Positions 33,842 through 46,233 of a stretch of 64,000 nt of DNA are shown in pieces. A program made the position numbers and the translations under genes. Source of the stretch: Venturia oleaginea (Eukaryota > Ascomycota > Dothideomycetes > Venturiales > Venturiaceae); NCBI GenBank assembly GCA_013176395.1, contig JABMLP010000021.1, positions 744,001 to 808,000 of the forward strand. Direction: 5' to 3'. Below the pieces are notes generated by a model that saw only the letters and a program-made list of their open reading frames with translations, did no database searches and had not been told where the DNA came from. Every line of letters starts with the position of its first letter. Within the stretch, counting starts at the first letter, position 1.

Positions 33842-36275
33842 GACAGAAAGCACACAAAGCACCAGGCCTAGACGGCCTACCCGCGGTTGTATGGAGACAG
33901 CTCTGGCCAGTCCTCCAAGACGAGATAACGAGATTGTTTCAAGCGTCTATGACACAAGGCATCCTCCCAGCGCAGTGGAAATGCGCGCGAATCCTACCAC
34001 TTCGAAAGTCAGCAAAAGACGACTATACACAGCCAAACGCGTATCGACCAATCTCCTTGCTAGCAACCATAGGGAAAGCACTGGAGGCTGTGGTCGCTAC
34101 CCGCATCTCCTACCTAGCTGAAGAACACGGCCTCATACCAGAGAATCATTTTGGAGCTCGGAAGCAACGTAGCACAGAACAGGCACTGCTGCTCCTCACC
34201 GACCGCATCAAACAGGCGCGAAGAAGATGCCGAGTCCTTAGCCTGCTCAGTTTTGACGTCAAAGGAGCGTACAACGGGGTCAACAAAGAAGTGCTCTTGG
34301 CCAGATTACAAAGACGACGTATTCCAGAGGAGCTTGTTCGTTGGATTGAGAACTTCTGCTCAGGCAGGAGAGCAAGCATTACAGTGAACGGGCAGAGCAG
34401 CGAGGAAGTAGATTTGCATTCTCCAGGGCTGCCTCAAGGCTCACCTCTATCCCCAATACTCTACCTCTTCTTCAACGCTGACCTGGTAGAGAGAAAGATC
34501 AGCCGGCACCAAGGCGCAATTGCGTACGTGGATGACTACTCTGTTTGGGTCACCGGGCCAAATGCTGAGGAAAATACTCGGGTGCTTCAAGAGACAGTGA
34601 TACCAAAAGCGGAGCAGTGGGAACGTCGTAGTGGAGCTACATTTGAGTCCAAAAAGACAGCCTCATCCACTTCACACCAAGCGCGGAAAGACTGTCAACG
34701 ACGCCAATTCAAATTGGAGGCTGCTCGGTGGTGCCAGGCTCCTCCGTCAAGCTTCTAGGCATTATTCTCGACCAGAAATTGAAGTTCCACCTACAGGCTG
34801 CCAGAGCAGCTACAAAGGGACACGATGCGGCGATCCGGCTGAAGAGACTGAGTGGTCTTCGTACGAAGCAGGCACGGCAGCTGTTTGAAGCGACAGTGGC
34901 GTCAGTTGTTGACTACGCATCATCAGTCTGGGCAACAGCGTTGAACGCCAAAGATACACGCTTGCTTGAACGACACCAAAGATGGGGGGCACAAGCCATT
35001 GTTGGATGTTTCCGAACTACAGCGCTAGATATTGCGCAGTCGGAGGCATCGATCGGGACCTTCCAGCAACGACAGACAGGGAAATGAATAGGCTTGTGGG
35101 TTAAGCTAAACACACTACCTAAGCGCCACCCATTGAGATCCAGTATCAAAGCAGTACATCAATCATTCAAGCTTCGCTCGTCACTTGGCCTGTTGGCAGA
35201 CAGGTTTGCAGGAATTAATATGTCCCAGATTGAGACAGTCACACCATTTGCAAAAGCACCGTGGATCGAGGGGCCCAGCATGATTATCGAAGAACGCGAC
35301 GAAGCTGTAAAACCTACCACAACACAAAACAGAGACGAAATCCACTGCTACACCGACGGCTCAGGTAGAAATGGCTTGCTAGGGACAGGTATGGTGTACA
35401 TTCTACCAGACGAAAACAGGACTATACTCGAGCAGTACGCAACAACGGGATTGGCAGCAAACGGCAATGTATACACGACAGAGCTGAAAGCAATCAGTAC
35501 TGCTCTGAGCCAGCTGGCAGTATGGACAATGATCCCGGCAGAAGGAAAACTCACCATTTTCTCGGACAATCAGAGTGCGCTGAAGAGTATCCGCAAGCCG
35601 AGACAGCAGTCAGGCCAGCATATCATCAAGGATATCTTGTCAGCTACGCAGCAATTACATCAAAAGGGTATTGCCGTGGTTCTTCGATGGATCCCGGCAC
35701 ACTCTGGCATCAAGGGCAACGAAGCGGCAGACAAAATGGCCAAAAGAAGTACCAAAGCAGGGAGCGCAGTCCCGTCAGAGATACGACTACGCTCAGCACT
35801 GATTAGGCAAGCAAAAAAGAGCTGTCAGCCAAGCAATAAACCACTGCGAGGAGGGAGATTCACCAAATCTATCGATGCTGCTATCCCTGGAAAACACACG
35901 CGCACCATCTATAACCAGCTATCCAAAACAGAGGCCCAAATCCTAGCTCAATTACGGACGTCACATTGCCGACTGAACAAGTACCTGAACCGAATCGGAG
36001 CGGTGGAGTCGCCATTGTGCGAAGAATGCGGAGTCGTGGAAAGCGTGCAGCATTTCCTACTCGATTGCAAACGATGGAGCGAGCAACGACGGCTCTTAAG
36101 AGAAGCGACCGAGCCAAGAAGCGACGTCTCCTATTTAGTAGGAGGCCGCTCAACACTTACAAACAGAAGAGGAGAGATGATTGATGGTCCAAAATGGACG
36201 CCAGATGTAGCAGCGGTGCGAGCGACAATTGCGTTCGTAGACGCTACAAAACGATTCAGCCGAGAGACGGAATAG
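33842..36275 (+). pseudogene. LINE reverse transcriptase-RNase H, 5'-truncated
   Basis: Non-LTR retrotransposon ORF2 lacking its endonuclease. It starts at KAHKAPGLDGLP, followed by RT blocks YRPISLLATIGK, FGARKQRSTEQAL, LLSFDVKGAYN, GLPQGSPLSPILY and the active-site box AYVDDYSVW. After RT comes KLLGIILDQKL and a thumb-like region, then RNase H with YTDGSG, TELKAI, SDNQSAL and WIPAHSGIKGNEAAD (D,E,D,H all present), and a terminal zinc motif CEECGVVESVQHFLLDC. Frameshifts lie near 34660 (KKTA to LIHFTPSAE) and near 35085-35100. RT plus RNase H fits the I/Tad1 group known in ascomycetes. The 5' truncation is typical of incomplete reverse transcription. Confidence 0.88.
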
Positions 36276-36768
36276 TCTCTAACGAAACTAACTCCGAGTA
36301 TGTGGACTCACTCATTAAGATAGTACCCATGCAAGCAGCAATCCTAGATCCGACACCCCCTTTTTACTAACCGCCAATCTCTGATCCTATCAGTCTATTG
36401 GTAGACGGTAAGTTGCGCCTTTCGTTTTTGTTGTTGTTTCTGGAGTTTTGGTCAATTTGAAAACAGAGTATGTTGGAAAGATACGTTATAAAATTTAAGT
36501 TTTGGGCTTGGAATGAAGGGAGCGTTGACAGTGGGATATAATGTATAACAGAGAGTCGGTAGTGTTCCCCTGGAGCCATACTGGCCCGACGGGTGTATTG
36601 AATTCATCCATCCATCCATCCATGGCTCCTTTGCCGTCACGTTACTTCATGGCTCGGGCGTATTGGCTTAGCCACATTGTGGCTAAGGCGCGATATCTTC
36701 GCGCCCTCGTAGTAACTCGCTCTCTACCGTAAATTCTATTATCACACTCAGTTCTTAGAACCCTAGTT
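36276..36768. other. LINE 3' side and unclassified sequence
   Basis: The first ~90 bp may be LINE 3' UTR. A catcc microsatellite lies at about 36607-36625. The segment ends at the exact start of the right inverted arm. No gene. Confidence 0.4.
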
Positions 36769-37231
36769 CATTCTATACATCCTATCGCTGCCGTGACACT
36801 TTAGCTCCTAGTAACGACAGGATGTACGTATTAGATGACCATGCAGAGTAATATAAATCACATCCGGACTTATCCAAGGAACATTTCTCGTTCCACGGGA
36901 TGAGTAAGCAAGATCATAAGCCAAGAACGATTCGGGTATAATCAAGGCGGACACACCCACCATCCTTGTCCCTAGATCGATTCACTAACTGCTCATCAAT
37001 CATTCTCTCATCCACCTATCCAATCACAATGAGAATCACAAGTATCCTACTCTTCGTCAGTACGGCTGCAGCAGTCGTGCCCGTCCACATCAGTACGCAA
37101 AATTCTTCGGCAATATCCCCAATGCTCCTTCCATCTAACCCTGAAATTCTAGAGAGAACCCCCAACCCAGAAGCACCAGGACACGTTTTCGAGGAAAGAC
37201 AACAACAGCAATGTAGTGGCTGGGGAGGTAA
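36769..37231 (+). repeat. Right arm of the inverted duplication
   Basis: Partner of 29750-30202 in inverted orientation. Its left edge (cattctatac) corresponds to the base immediately before the LTR in the left arm; its right edge is at the GTAAGG donor after the first exon. Confidence 0.88.
37029..37229 (+). CDS. Small secreted protein, first exon (right copy)
   Basis: MRITSILLFVSTAAAVVP signal peptide (about 16-19 residues), then a Ser/Pro-rich region with NPEILERTPNPEAPGH and a glutamine run (RQQQQCSGWGG) absent from the left copy. A GTAAGG donor follows GGGGAG. The exon could continue into later exons I cannot identify; the unspliced frame ends at TGA 37286. The signal peptide and Cys suggest a small secreted protein, possibly effector-like, but no family was recognised. 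Confidence 0.5.
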
Positions 37232-37988
37232 GGAAACAACAACTCTATTCCCTTCTGGAAATATTGTCAACACAAGAATGAAATGAAAAAGAGTGGAGCG
37301 GGAAATAAAACCTAGCCCCGCCCGACGCTATTATCACCAGTCCTTTGCGGGAAGAAAATCAAAACCAGAGTTTATTATGCGGCTGGACATAGAAATACCC
37401 CGCCTATTCCTGAATTTACGCCGCGCTGATAAGCCGTACTCGTTGGATTTCATTCGAGTCGCTTCACTCTATTTCACATCATTTTTACCAGCACAATGAC
37501 AAAAGGCAAAATCTCGGAAACGAACTGCCCGGCCCGAGACACCTCGACTGACTTTTTTCTACTTGGAAATACGTTGTTGTCCAATTACATGTGGGAGACC
37601 ATGTTGCAGTCCCTGGACATGTGGAGGGCCTTACGAGGTTAAGCCGGGGATTTACGAGAAGCAATGTCGTTAGAAGCGGAAAATAAGTGGGAGGAGGGGA
37701 GAGAGCAATATGTTGGAAACATAAGATTAGTACAGAATGGACAAGTTGAATTCCCGACTCGTGCGTTTGCGTATCAGCCTCATTGAAGGCGAAGTTCACG
37801 GCGGAGGGAGAATCATGTCAGAGGATACGAGGGAAAATATGGAAGCTAGCTACTCCATTCACTCCTACCCCTGCAAAGAACTCTTTCATAAATTCCAGTC
37901 TCACGATATCCCATATCACACGCCAAAACACCCAAACACCACGCTGAACCCCGATGCTCTAGAGACTCCGTTCCAGGACAAATAAGAC

Positions 37989-38843
37989 TCACGAAGCCCC
38001 ACTCCTCAAATTCGCAAAAACACTACTCAACGCCGGAACAACATGCCGACTCAACGGAAGCCCACCATGATTCGGCATCAAAAAAATATACCTCACCATC
38101 AAACAGGCTGGCTCCGTAATCACAAAGATATTCTCATTAGCCGCCGTCCAATTCCCCATCAACTCAGAACCATGCAACACCCTCTGATTGCCACAAGAAC
38201 TATTACTCCAACTCGCCCTTCCCAATTGCGCATAATCCCACGCCGTATTCAGATCCGTAGACACATATACGCCTTTCCCATAAGCCCGGCCGTTGCGTTG
38301 TAAAGCGGTGCCGGAGAGGTCTTTGAGGCCTTGGCAGAGGATGGCGTACATTCTTTCCATAGTTATGCCGTGAAAGACTATACGGCTATTCTTGTGGAGT
38401 TTGAACTTGGCATCAAAGTCTATTTCGAGTTGTGGTGATGCGTTTGCAAGGAGAAATTGCTGGGCTCCTGGGAATGAAGGGATTTTTAGGTTTACGGTCG
38501 CGGAGACGAGGAAGCCGCGGTAGGAGGTCAGGACCCAAGCTCAAATGTCTGTTGTCACTCCGATGCCTATGTCGATATGATATGCGTTTTGTAGAGATGT
38601 CATGCTTTGGAGACCGTTGGTTACTTTTCTGAGAGAAGGCGCATCGCCGACCGGGCAGTCCGGTAGTAGTGAGATGTTCGCGAAGGTGGTCGCAGCGTAG
38701 GCCATTGATAAAAGGAGATCGACTAACGTACAGTAGTGTCGCACAAGTTCGGTACAGCCGAGATCGCTCAAAAAATGGTGATTCTTGTAATTACATTATC
38801 GCGCTTTCAACGTGATCATTTTCGCTCATATTCTCGCATAATG
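37989..38843 (-). pseudogene. PARP-domain gene, 3' part (catalytic domain)
   Basis: C-terminal mono/poly-ADP-ribosyltransferase (PARP) catalytic domain. The frame from LSDLGCTELVRHY (38771) runs to 37989 with one internal TGA at 38541-38543. It includes PSFPGAQQFLLANASPQLE, then FHGITMERMYAILCQGLK (NAD-binding HG), GRAYGKGVYVSTD and a C-terminal VITEPACLMVRYIFL. The stop sits in DI-stop-AWVLTSYRG, where CGA to TGA would explain it. Upstream the frame reaches the Tc1-like element at 38844; the 5' remainder of the same gene lies at 41936-45276, so this is one gene split by transposons. An intron may lie close to the insertion point. Confidence 0.82.
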
Positions 38844-38845
38844 TA

Positions 38846-40072
38846 CAGTAATACCAGGGCTACAAAATGAGCCATTCAGTTAGCTATTTAGTATTTTGTG
38901 TGCCAACCATCTGCCGCCAGTAATGCCTCAACCCTCCTTGGCATTGACTCAAGTACAGCATCAAAATAATGTTGTTCAATAAGCCGCCAGGCCTTAATAA
39001 GTGCTTCTCCTAGAACCTCTCGTATATTGCCTACACCGCCAGTAACGTATTCAATCATAGGTTCCACTTTGTAGACCAATTCCTTGAGCCTCCGCCAGAG
39101 GTTTTCAATCGGGTTCATATCAGGACTGTAGGGCGGCGCATCTTGTAGTGGAATGAGGTTTTCCTTAAACCAGACTGTAGTCTTTTTGGCTTTGTGGATA
39201 GGCGCGTTATCCTGCATAAATTTAAGGCCCGGTTCGTATACTGTAGGTAGCATTTCGTCGAGTAACTTGATATACGAGTTCGTAGAGTAGCCTTGACGCT
39301 TGCTCTCTAGGTCACGCTTAAGAATGTACAATTCAGAGCGCCCTACTTGGCCAGAGAAGCATGCCCAAATCGTGATAGACACTCCTTTACCCTTCTTATA
39401 GGTATCAATCATTGAGGTCTCCCATTTTTGTCCTGGTGTGCGAAAACACCATGTTCTTGCCTTGCCGGTCCCTCGCTCAACTGAGCACTCGTCAGACCAT
39501 ATAATCTTCGCCCAATCTTCAGCTTTACACGAGATGTGCTGCTCTGCCCAGAGCTTCCTGGCGTCAGCATGTACCTGTGTGTGGAAAGGGCGCCTTGCAG
39601 ACCTCCAATTTGCGATTCCGTACTCTTTCAATATCCTTCTGATGGTATCCTTCGAAAAATCGATGCAAGCCTGTCTTTTGACCTCCTCGTACGTTAACTT
39701 AGGCTGCGTACGTATAATGCGTAACAGAGATCGTTCATCTCGGTCTGTATACGAGCGTGGCCGGCCGCTGGAAGGTAGGGATTCGCCGTTCTAGCGTAAT
39801 GGGGCCTTTTCAAGGCTGTATTGGATGGTGGAACGCGGTAGTTTTTGTAGCGCCGCAATTGCGCCTAAACTGAGCCCGGCTTCACGCTGCGCGTCAATTT
39901 TGCCGCGTTGATATGAAGTAAAACAATGATTAGGAAGCCTCTGCGGGTTTATAGGAGTCAATGGCTTTCGTTGAGGTGGCATAATGGTAGTGCAAAGATA
40001 ATGTGTTAAAAAATGAGAGGTGTAGATTTCGCGTTTTCGCTTAATTGTACGGAAACTTTTGCCCTAGTACTG
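38846..40072 (-). mobile_element. Tc1/mariner-like transposon, 1227 bp
   Basis: Bounded by TA at 38844-38845 and 40073-40074. Its right end reads inward as cagtactagggcaaaagttt on the minus strand; the left end cagtaataccagggctacaa is a diverged version. It encodes a single transposase with one stop and lies inside the PARP gene. Confidence 0.82.
38888..39982 (-). pseudogene. Tc1-like transposase with one amber codon
   Basis: A 364-codon frame from MPPQRKPLTPINPQRLP (39982) to 38888, interrupted only by TAG at 39791-39793. The N-terminal helix-turn-helix region (YQRGKIDAQREAGLSLGAIA, STIQYSLEKAP) is followed by SSGRPRSYTDRDERSLLRII and the DDE core: WSDECS, FMQDNAPIH and PYSPDMNPIENLW, then a C-terminal helical tail. 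CAG to TAG (APLR-Q-NGESLPSSGRPRS) would account for the stop. Otherwise the gene looks complete, so inactivation may be recent. Confidence 0.9.
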
Positions 40073-40074
40073 TA

Positions 40075-41933
40075 ATTCACTAGCGAGCGGGCCACACCAC
40101 CGAGCGGGCCACCGAATCGATCATCTCATCATTGCAAGCTTACACCACCACAACGCCTTATTAATCAAGACTATCTATTATACAGAAGATTATCGATATT
40201 TAGGGCAATCGCTTGCAGCATGGTCAAAGCCCTTACATACAAAACAACTAGGTAAACCAAAGCAATTCCCTTGACTTGCACTACTTGATGACGAGGCTGT
40301 TGCAACAACTGTTTGCTGTATAGGAGCAACACTTGCCTGTATAGGCTGCTGTACAGTATTCTCCATCAGGCCTTGTGCCTCTGCAACTGTAAGTGTTATT
40401 TTCTTTGAGATCTGCTTTTTTTTGACTGCTCTCTTCCTCTTTTGCCTCTCATTCGCTGCTCTCAATTTCTCATTCTCATCTGCCAACAGTACTGCGCTGT
40501 GCATAGCTGTTTGACAGCCTTTAACCAATTGATTAATTGCAGCGTCTGTAGGGATTAGAGGGCTCTTTGAGCGACGCTGTAAATAGTCTTTGATTACCTT
40601 GACTTGCTGCTCCAATTGAGCTACGTTGTGGGGTGTCTCCGGCTGCCACGATGTCTGTTGTACAGGTGCTTTAGGTGGTGTACACGGCCGAATCTGCAAC
40701 TTCAAAAGCACCTGATCCGGATCCGGAGGTACAAGACCTGCTGCAGCAAAGCCGCTTTGAATATTCCTGATCGAGAGAGCTTCAATCCGTGCCTGCATGA
40801 AGGCTGGGAGGAATTCAGCCTTGTCCACGTGATGAATACCAAGGCGAATGGATTCAGAGATCTGAGTGCCGTACGCGCGTTTAAGTGGTGAAAAGCAGCC
40901 TAAATCGAGAGGCTGTAATAGGTGGGAGGAATGAGGTGGCATACAGAGAGTTATGATCGATCGATCGGAGCAGTACTGATCAAACTCTGGCGTCGCATGG
41001 CTACCGTGGCCATCAAGGATAAGAAGCCGGTGTTTGCCGATTGATTTCGAGGATGTATTAGGCTCAAAGATCTCAGTGAGCCACTTAAGACCTAGCTCAT
41101 TGCTCGTCCAGCCGTTATCGCTCAAAGCAATCACCCAATCAGGTGGTAGTTGTGTAGTTTCGAACCAAGTTGAGAGATGCACCTTGCCCTTGAAGATAAC
41201 CATCGGAGGGAGATACCAGCCACGCGCATTGATCGCTTCAATTGCTGTAACCCACTCCCGATCGCCTGGCTGTAATTGAGGTGGCTTGCCCCGTCAATCT
41301 GAGGTAGTAACGACGCGTGAGGTGCTTGCAATACCCATTGCAAAGCCAGTCTCATCGAAGTTATAGATATCCTCCTCTTGAATGCCGTATTTCTGAATTG
41401 TATTACTCACAAGCCGAAACCAGGCTCCGATAAGCTCTGGATCTTCGCATTGAGCACGCTGATAATCGTACTTGCGATTGAATCTCGATTGCAGGGTAGG
41501 CTGTCGCTTGATGAACCTGGCAGACCAGTTGATACCGATTGAGGCTGAGGGACCGACGCGTTGTTGAAGCAGTAATTTCGCCGCATTCTGTACTGCACAG
41601 ACTCGAGCAGGATAGCCTCGATTATCCATTGAGATAATCCATTGAGTTAAGACTTCTTCCTCTGTGGGAGTAAGTTTGTGGCTGTTTGCGCGCGTTTCGA
41701 CGCGTGCAACGCGTCCAGAGAGGCCATATTTGAGGGTACTGTATGGTACATTATAAGCTAATGCAGCTTGGAAAATAGTTGTGATTTGGCCTTTTTGATA
41801 GGCTTGAAGAGCAAGAAGTAATCGGCCTTCTTGCTGGGCTTTAGAAGGCATGAGGTGGTGGTGTAGAGGCTTGCAAAGATGAAATGATCGATTCGGTAGC
41901 CCGCTCGGTGGTGTGGCCCGCTCGCTAGTGAAT
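40075..41933 (-). mobile_element. Fot1/pogo-like transposon, 1859 bp
   Basis: Long terminal inverted repeats of about 55 bp, starting attcactagcgagcgggcc at the left and, as reverse complement, at the right end (41933), with two differences. It is flanked by TA at 40073-40074 (shared with the Tc1-like element) and at 41934-41935. It encodes one transposase with a single stop. Confidence 0.9.
40190..41851 (-). pseudogene. Fot1/pogo-type transposase with one opal codon
   Basis: A single frame of 553 codons closed only by TGA at 41294-41296. N-terminal psq-like/CENP-B HTH region (LLALQAYQKGQITTIFQAAL, YSTLKYGLSGR), then CENP-B-type second HTH (LTPTEEEVLTQWIISMD, INWSARFIKR), and the DDE core with YNFDETGFAMG, LLILDGHGSHAT and PPHSSHLLQPLDLGCFSPLK. 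A C-terminal basic coil and a CCHC-like knuckle (CFVCKGFDHAASDC) end the protein. CGA to TGA (TTSD-R-RGKPPQL) explains the stop. Confidence 0.92.
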
Positions 41934-41935
41934 TA

Positions 41936-44900
41936 CGTTATGGCTGTATCATGTCGAATAGACATCTACGTGTGACTTCTTATAAGTTTTCAAGCACTGT
42001 GGATCTGGACAGGCTGTTGGGCGACGCATATTGTACGCGTGCAGGACGGCGCAGACTAGACATTTGGTGTGACAAGTAGCCATCTCATAGAGAAGGACCC
42101 TGTTTATGTCTTGCAGCGAACTGAAGCCATTGTCGATGAGGCAATGGGAGAAAGACCGGCTGATTTGATATACGCCAGGCGTTGGCCGGCCATGACATGA
42201 ATGCTCTTCCGGCTTTGAGTCAAGAAATGCCATACAAGGCGAATAGCCGTTGATAGACATCTCCTTGGGTTCGTTGTCCCAATGAAGGCAGAAGTTGGTT
42301 GGTAAACCATGGGCTCCTGGACTAAATCTGACGAGTAGGCTTTGCGCCGTACCTGGTCCGATGACCTTTTTCTGAAGAGCTATGAGCTTAGTGAGAGGAA
42401 GCTGAAGCTCGACTTCATGCTCTGAAATGCGCTCTAAGACATCGATAAGTTCTGAGGGCAAATTGACCATAATATCATCTAGTGGGAAGCTATCCTCAAC
42501 GCCGACTTCGTCCAGTATGAGGGCGATTCCATTTGGATCCTTGGTCTGGAAAGTGATGCGCAGTCCTTCAAGTCGAACAGCTTCAGCGATGAGAGCCTGG
42601 AATTGGTCGTCTAGATGGACATGGGTTGCCTCCAGACTATCCAGCGCGGGCTCTCCTGGATACGCCGCGTCCATCTCGAGCACAATTGCCACAGCTTCTA
42701 ATGCGAGACAGTCCCGGTCCATCATGTCCTCTTCATTTAGCCAGCAAGCAAGCATTGTATCCGCAAATCGTAATGAAGCCTCCTCATACGACTCGAGGAC
42801 GTGCAGACACGCCTCTACTCCAGGAACGGTTGCCATGCTGACTTGGAAGATTGTTTCCCTTACAGCTGGCGCGTTCTTGCCGTCCTTATCCAGTCGTGTG
42901 ACCAATGCTACGAAAGTATCCCATTTTGCCTCACATGCGACGTTCAAAAACCCAATAATACGTTCAAGCTCGTGTCACAGACGTACATCTCCACCTCTTA
43001 GCATGCACATCATAGCATCACTGTGCCTCATCCCTTCTCTGCTCTCCAGTCGCTTTATTGTCGCCAAATTCGAGTCCAGCGTTAGCGCCCAATTTTTTAT
43101 CATCCGCATGAATCATATCCTGGAAAATCCTCCACAAATCATCGATCCATCTGATCCAACACTCTACATTAAGCGATTGAAGAGCCCACGTCTCTAAATT
43201 TTCCTCTAAAATCATGAGACGAAGTGGGAAGCGCCAGGCTTCAATCAGATCTTCTTCAAGGGCCAGGGCCCGGGCAAAAGAGACACATGCTTCACCCGCG
43301 GCACTAGTCTTTCTGTTTTCGATCAGAAACTTCAAGATTCGTAAGAATCCGTCATCGATGAAATCGAGTTGTTGAATAAGTTTTAAACGGAGGTAAGGAT
43401 CAGAGTTTGCGTCTGGATGTGCTGCCACGAAAGCCAAAGACCGTCGATCATGGTCCTTTGTTTTGCACCAGAGGTCGTGTGCCGAGCTGTGTGGTTCTGG
43501 CTTCGATGGAAAAGAGTCATGGAGAGACGAGGCGGTAAAGTAGATACGCTTCGACTTCCGTTGTCAGCCATTTTGTAGAGGTATAGACGTTGTCTTGGGC
43601 AAGAAGGATGGTTTGGTAGGATTCCTGGACCTGTTTGACTGATGGTTAGCATTTGCTGATGCTTCCAGGAGCAGCTCAACTCATGATCTCTATGAATGGA
43701 TATCTGGCAATTTGACAAATAAAGCCGCCAGAGGCTTATCCAGTGATGAGCTGGGGATGTGTAGGATGCGACATGACTCACTTCCCACTTCGCGGGCCAA
43801 CGCTCAAGAATCGCCCTCATCCCCCCGGAGAAATAACGCTTGAGTTTCGGGGCCTTCTTATAGACTTCGCCAAAACTCTGTAATGCTTCCAGGATTTGCA
43901 GATCTGACAGAGTCCAATTTCGATCCACGTTGACGATCGTATTTAGCATTCCTTACGTTTTTTCCAAGTATTTGCACATGAACGCGACAATGGAGTCTCC
44001 AAGTATTTTTCTTAATTACTTGGAGGCATCCCAGTCTAAGGCTTGGAACAAAATGCTCAGCTCTTCGGCATCGGGCTCTGTGCCCTCCTTCTCTGCTATC
44101 TTTACCTCGCAGATTGCAGAGATGACTGCGATGGAGCCAGGATCAAATGCGGCTTCCGGCAACGATATCCTTTCCTTGCTGATTGGTTCACTAAGACAAA
44201 CTTGTTGGAACAACAACATGTGCCAGTTATTTTGTCTTACTGTGTCTTTGGTGCATGCATCGAAGATCAGTTTACTCAGCACATCTAGTGTGACGCGGAT
44301 ATGGTTGGCTCTTGATCCCAACAGGTCGAATTTGATGGCCCCACGCCGTTGAATGAGTTTGGTTCTGTTGGCCGCAGAAAGTTGTTCTCGCATTGTCGAA
44401 TAGTGCGTTATTCTGACCTTACCTCCAACGGCGAAGTCTGGGCCCTCCAAGGCAAGCAGAAGCAGGCCTTTGATTAGATGTTTGTCCCATGGACGGGTGG
44501 ACAAATGGATGGCGTAAGCTTTTAGCGCCCTTTCATTCGGCTCCCATGCTGCCCAACTAGACCACGAGGGGAATGTTTGATATAGTATGTTGATTAGGGA
44601 CAGATCATTCGGTCGGATCTTATGATCGTCGGGAAGATCTTTGAAGTCGTCATGGAGCCACGGTGCTTCTCGATATGCTCCAAACCAATCTGCATTGGCT
44701 TTGAACGTCTCCATCAGTGTCGATAGAATGGACGATGATTGTCGTACCAGTGCATCGAGGTGATCGGCCATATGAGAATCCTGTGTCACCCCGCGATGGA
44801 TGAGGGATGCCAGTGGACGCAAGAGGTTGACAGGGTCATGTATTGGTTGCGAGAGTAGCTGCTGGACCGCTCGTGCCAGATTTGCTTCATCGCCGTTGAC

Positions 44901-45276
44901 AATTTGAGTTTGGTGATGTTTAATAGCCAGCAAAATCTGGATATAGGATTGGAGTCCTGAAATGCTGTTTAGCACAGGCCTGAACTCATTTAACAGCCCC
45001 TCAATGGCATACATGCTCAAGATCAGCACAAGCCGCCAACGCGACGTCCGGGGAGGAACATTTCTTGATCAAACCAATCAAGAACTCGTCAATGCCATTG
45101 TGAATATCGATATTCTTCTGCCTCCTGAGAAAGCTTTCCGTACAAGTACTCAATCGGTCCCATGGGAACACTGTATCTGAAGGATGCGGTCCGTTCGCAA
45201 TCTTGAGCATCTGCTTTTCGAAATTCTCTTCCGAAAGCAGGGACGAAAAGTATCGCTTGATACTGCCCCAAGCCAT
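41936..45276 (-). pseudogene. PARP-domain gene, 5' and middle part
   Basis: Minus-strand coding segments: 45001-45276 (MAWGSIKRYFSSLL start), 44016-45029, 43785-43949, 43018-43631 and 41949-42947. They form a long helical, Trp/Leu-rich protein ending CLVCAVLHAYNMRRPTACPDPQC just before the transposons, the Cys-containing region that precedes the PARP domain in related fungal proteins. An intron at about 43632-43784 (GTGAGT donor, GCTAACC branch site, CAG acceptor) is convincing. Frame changes near 45020, 43520 and 43000 are frameshifts or unresolved introns. Another possible start lies upstream in the frame at 45150-45467. PARPs modify proteins or nucleic acids with ADP-ribose from NAD; this copy is probably non-functional. 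Confidence 0.65.
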
Positions 45277-45289
45277 GGTAATTCAGGCG

Positions 45290-46233
45290 GGTAAGTGTCG
45301 AAGGCCCTTCTTGGTTGTCCTTCGATCTGAAAAAGAGGGTGTAAAAGAAGATGGGTAGTGATCGTGTCGCACAAAGTTTGACTCAAACGACCCATCCATG
45401 GAGTGATGGTAGCGAAAGTGTTTGTCATGGAGGCGAAGGTCGGGTCAGTAGGCGACCTCGAGGCCATAGCGAGGATCGTGTTGAATTGCTAGTGTGGGAG
45501 CCTCTGTTAGATGATACAGCCGCTGTTGGATGATACCACAATTTCAGTTAGCCGCAAAGTGGATATCGGTGACATACAGCCGTCGGAATCATGTACCCGT
45601 CTTTTGATTTCAAAGCAATCACATCTGTATAACTATCGCTCGATCACCGGTTCATTTTGAACCTCATGCAATCCTTAATCCTCATCTTTTCACTGTGTAT
45701 CATTCAAGAGCCTCCCAAGGCGAAGTTGCCAGTGAGTGACCTATCAACTCAGCCTTGTCACAAATTAGTGCAGGGTCCAGCTCGATGAGTCGAGTTTGAA
45801 GCCACCTCGCGGATGTTTAGTTGAGCCTGCAGACTCAGCTGAAGAAAAATTCCTGTCACTTTGCAGGTGTTGTGTGGTTTCGATTGTCACAAGGCGTGAG
45901 TGACGGTGCATGCACTAGTAAAGTAACATTGCGTCTATCTGGCCGGAACAGGGCGAAGGTCGGGTCAAGTGTACGTAAGAAGTGGGTGTGCGAGGTACCG
46001 ATTGCTGCCTTGCGAGGCTGAGCGAGCGATACGAGTCTGCCGCTCTAGTGTCTTAAGAGTGGCGAAAAAGAAATGATTGCAAGTGTAGTACGAGATGCAT
46101 AAATTGTGAAACAAAAGGTTATGTATGGAAGATTTGTGGAATCTTCTCTTCTGTGGAGACATGGAAGGCTAAAATGAGTCTAACTTTGATACAGTGAGGT
46201 ATCTGCGCTCATGGTTCATCGAACCGAAATTGA
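45290..46233. other. Intergenic between two minus-strand genes
   Basis: A possible upstream exon of the PARP gene reaches about 45467. Beyond that I see nothing supportable. Confidence 0.4.
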
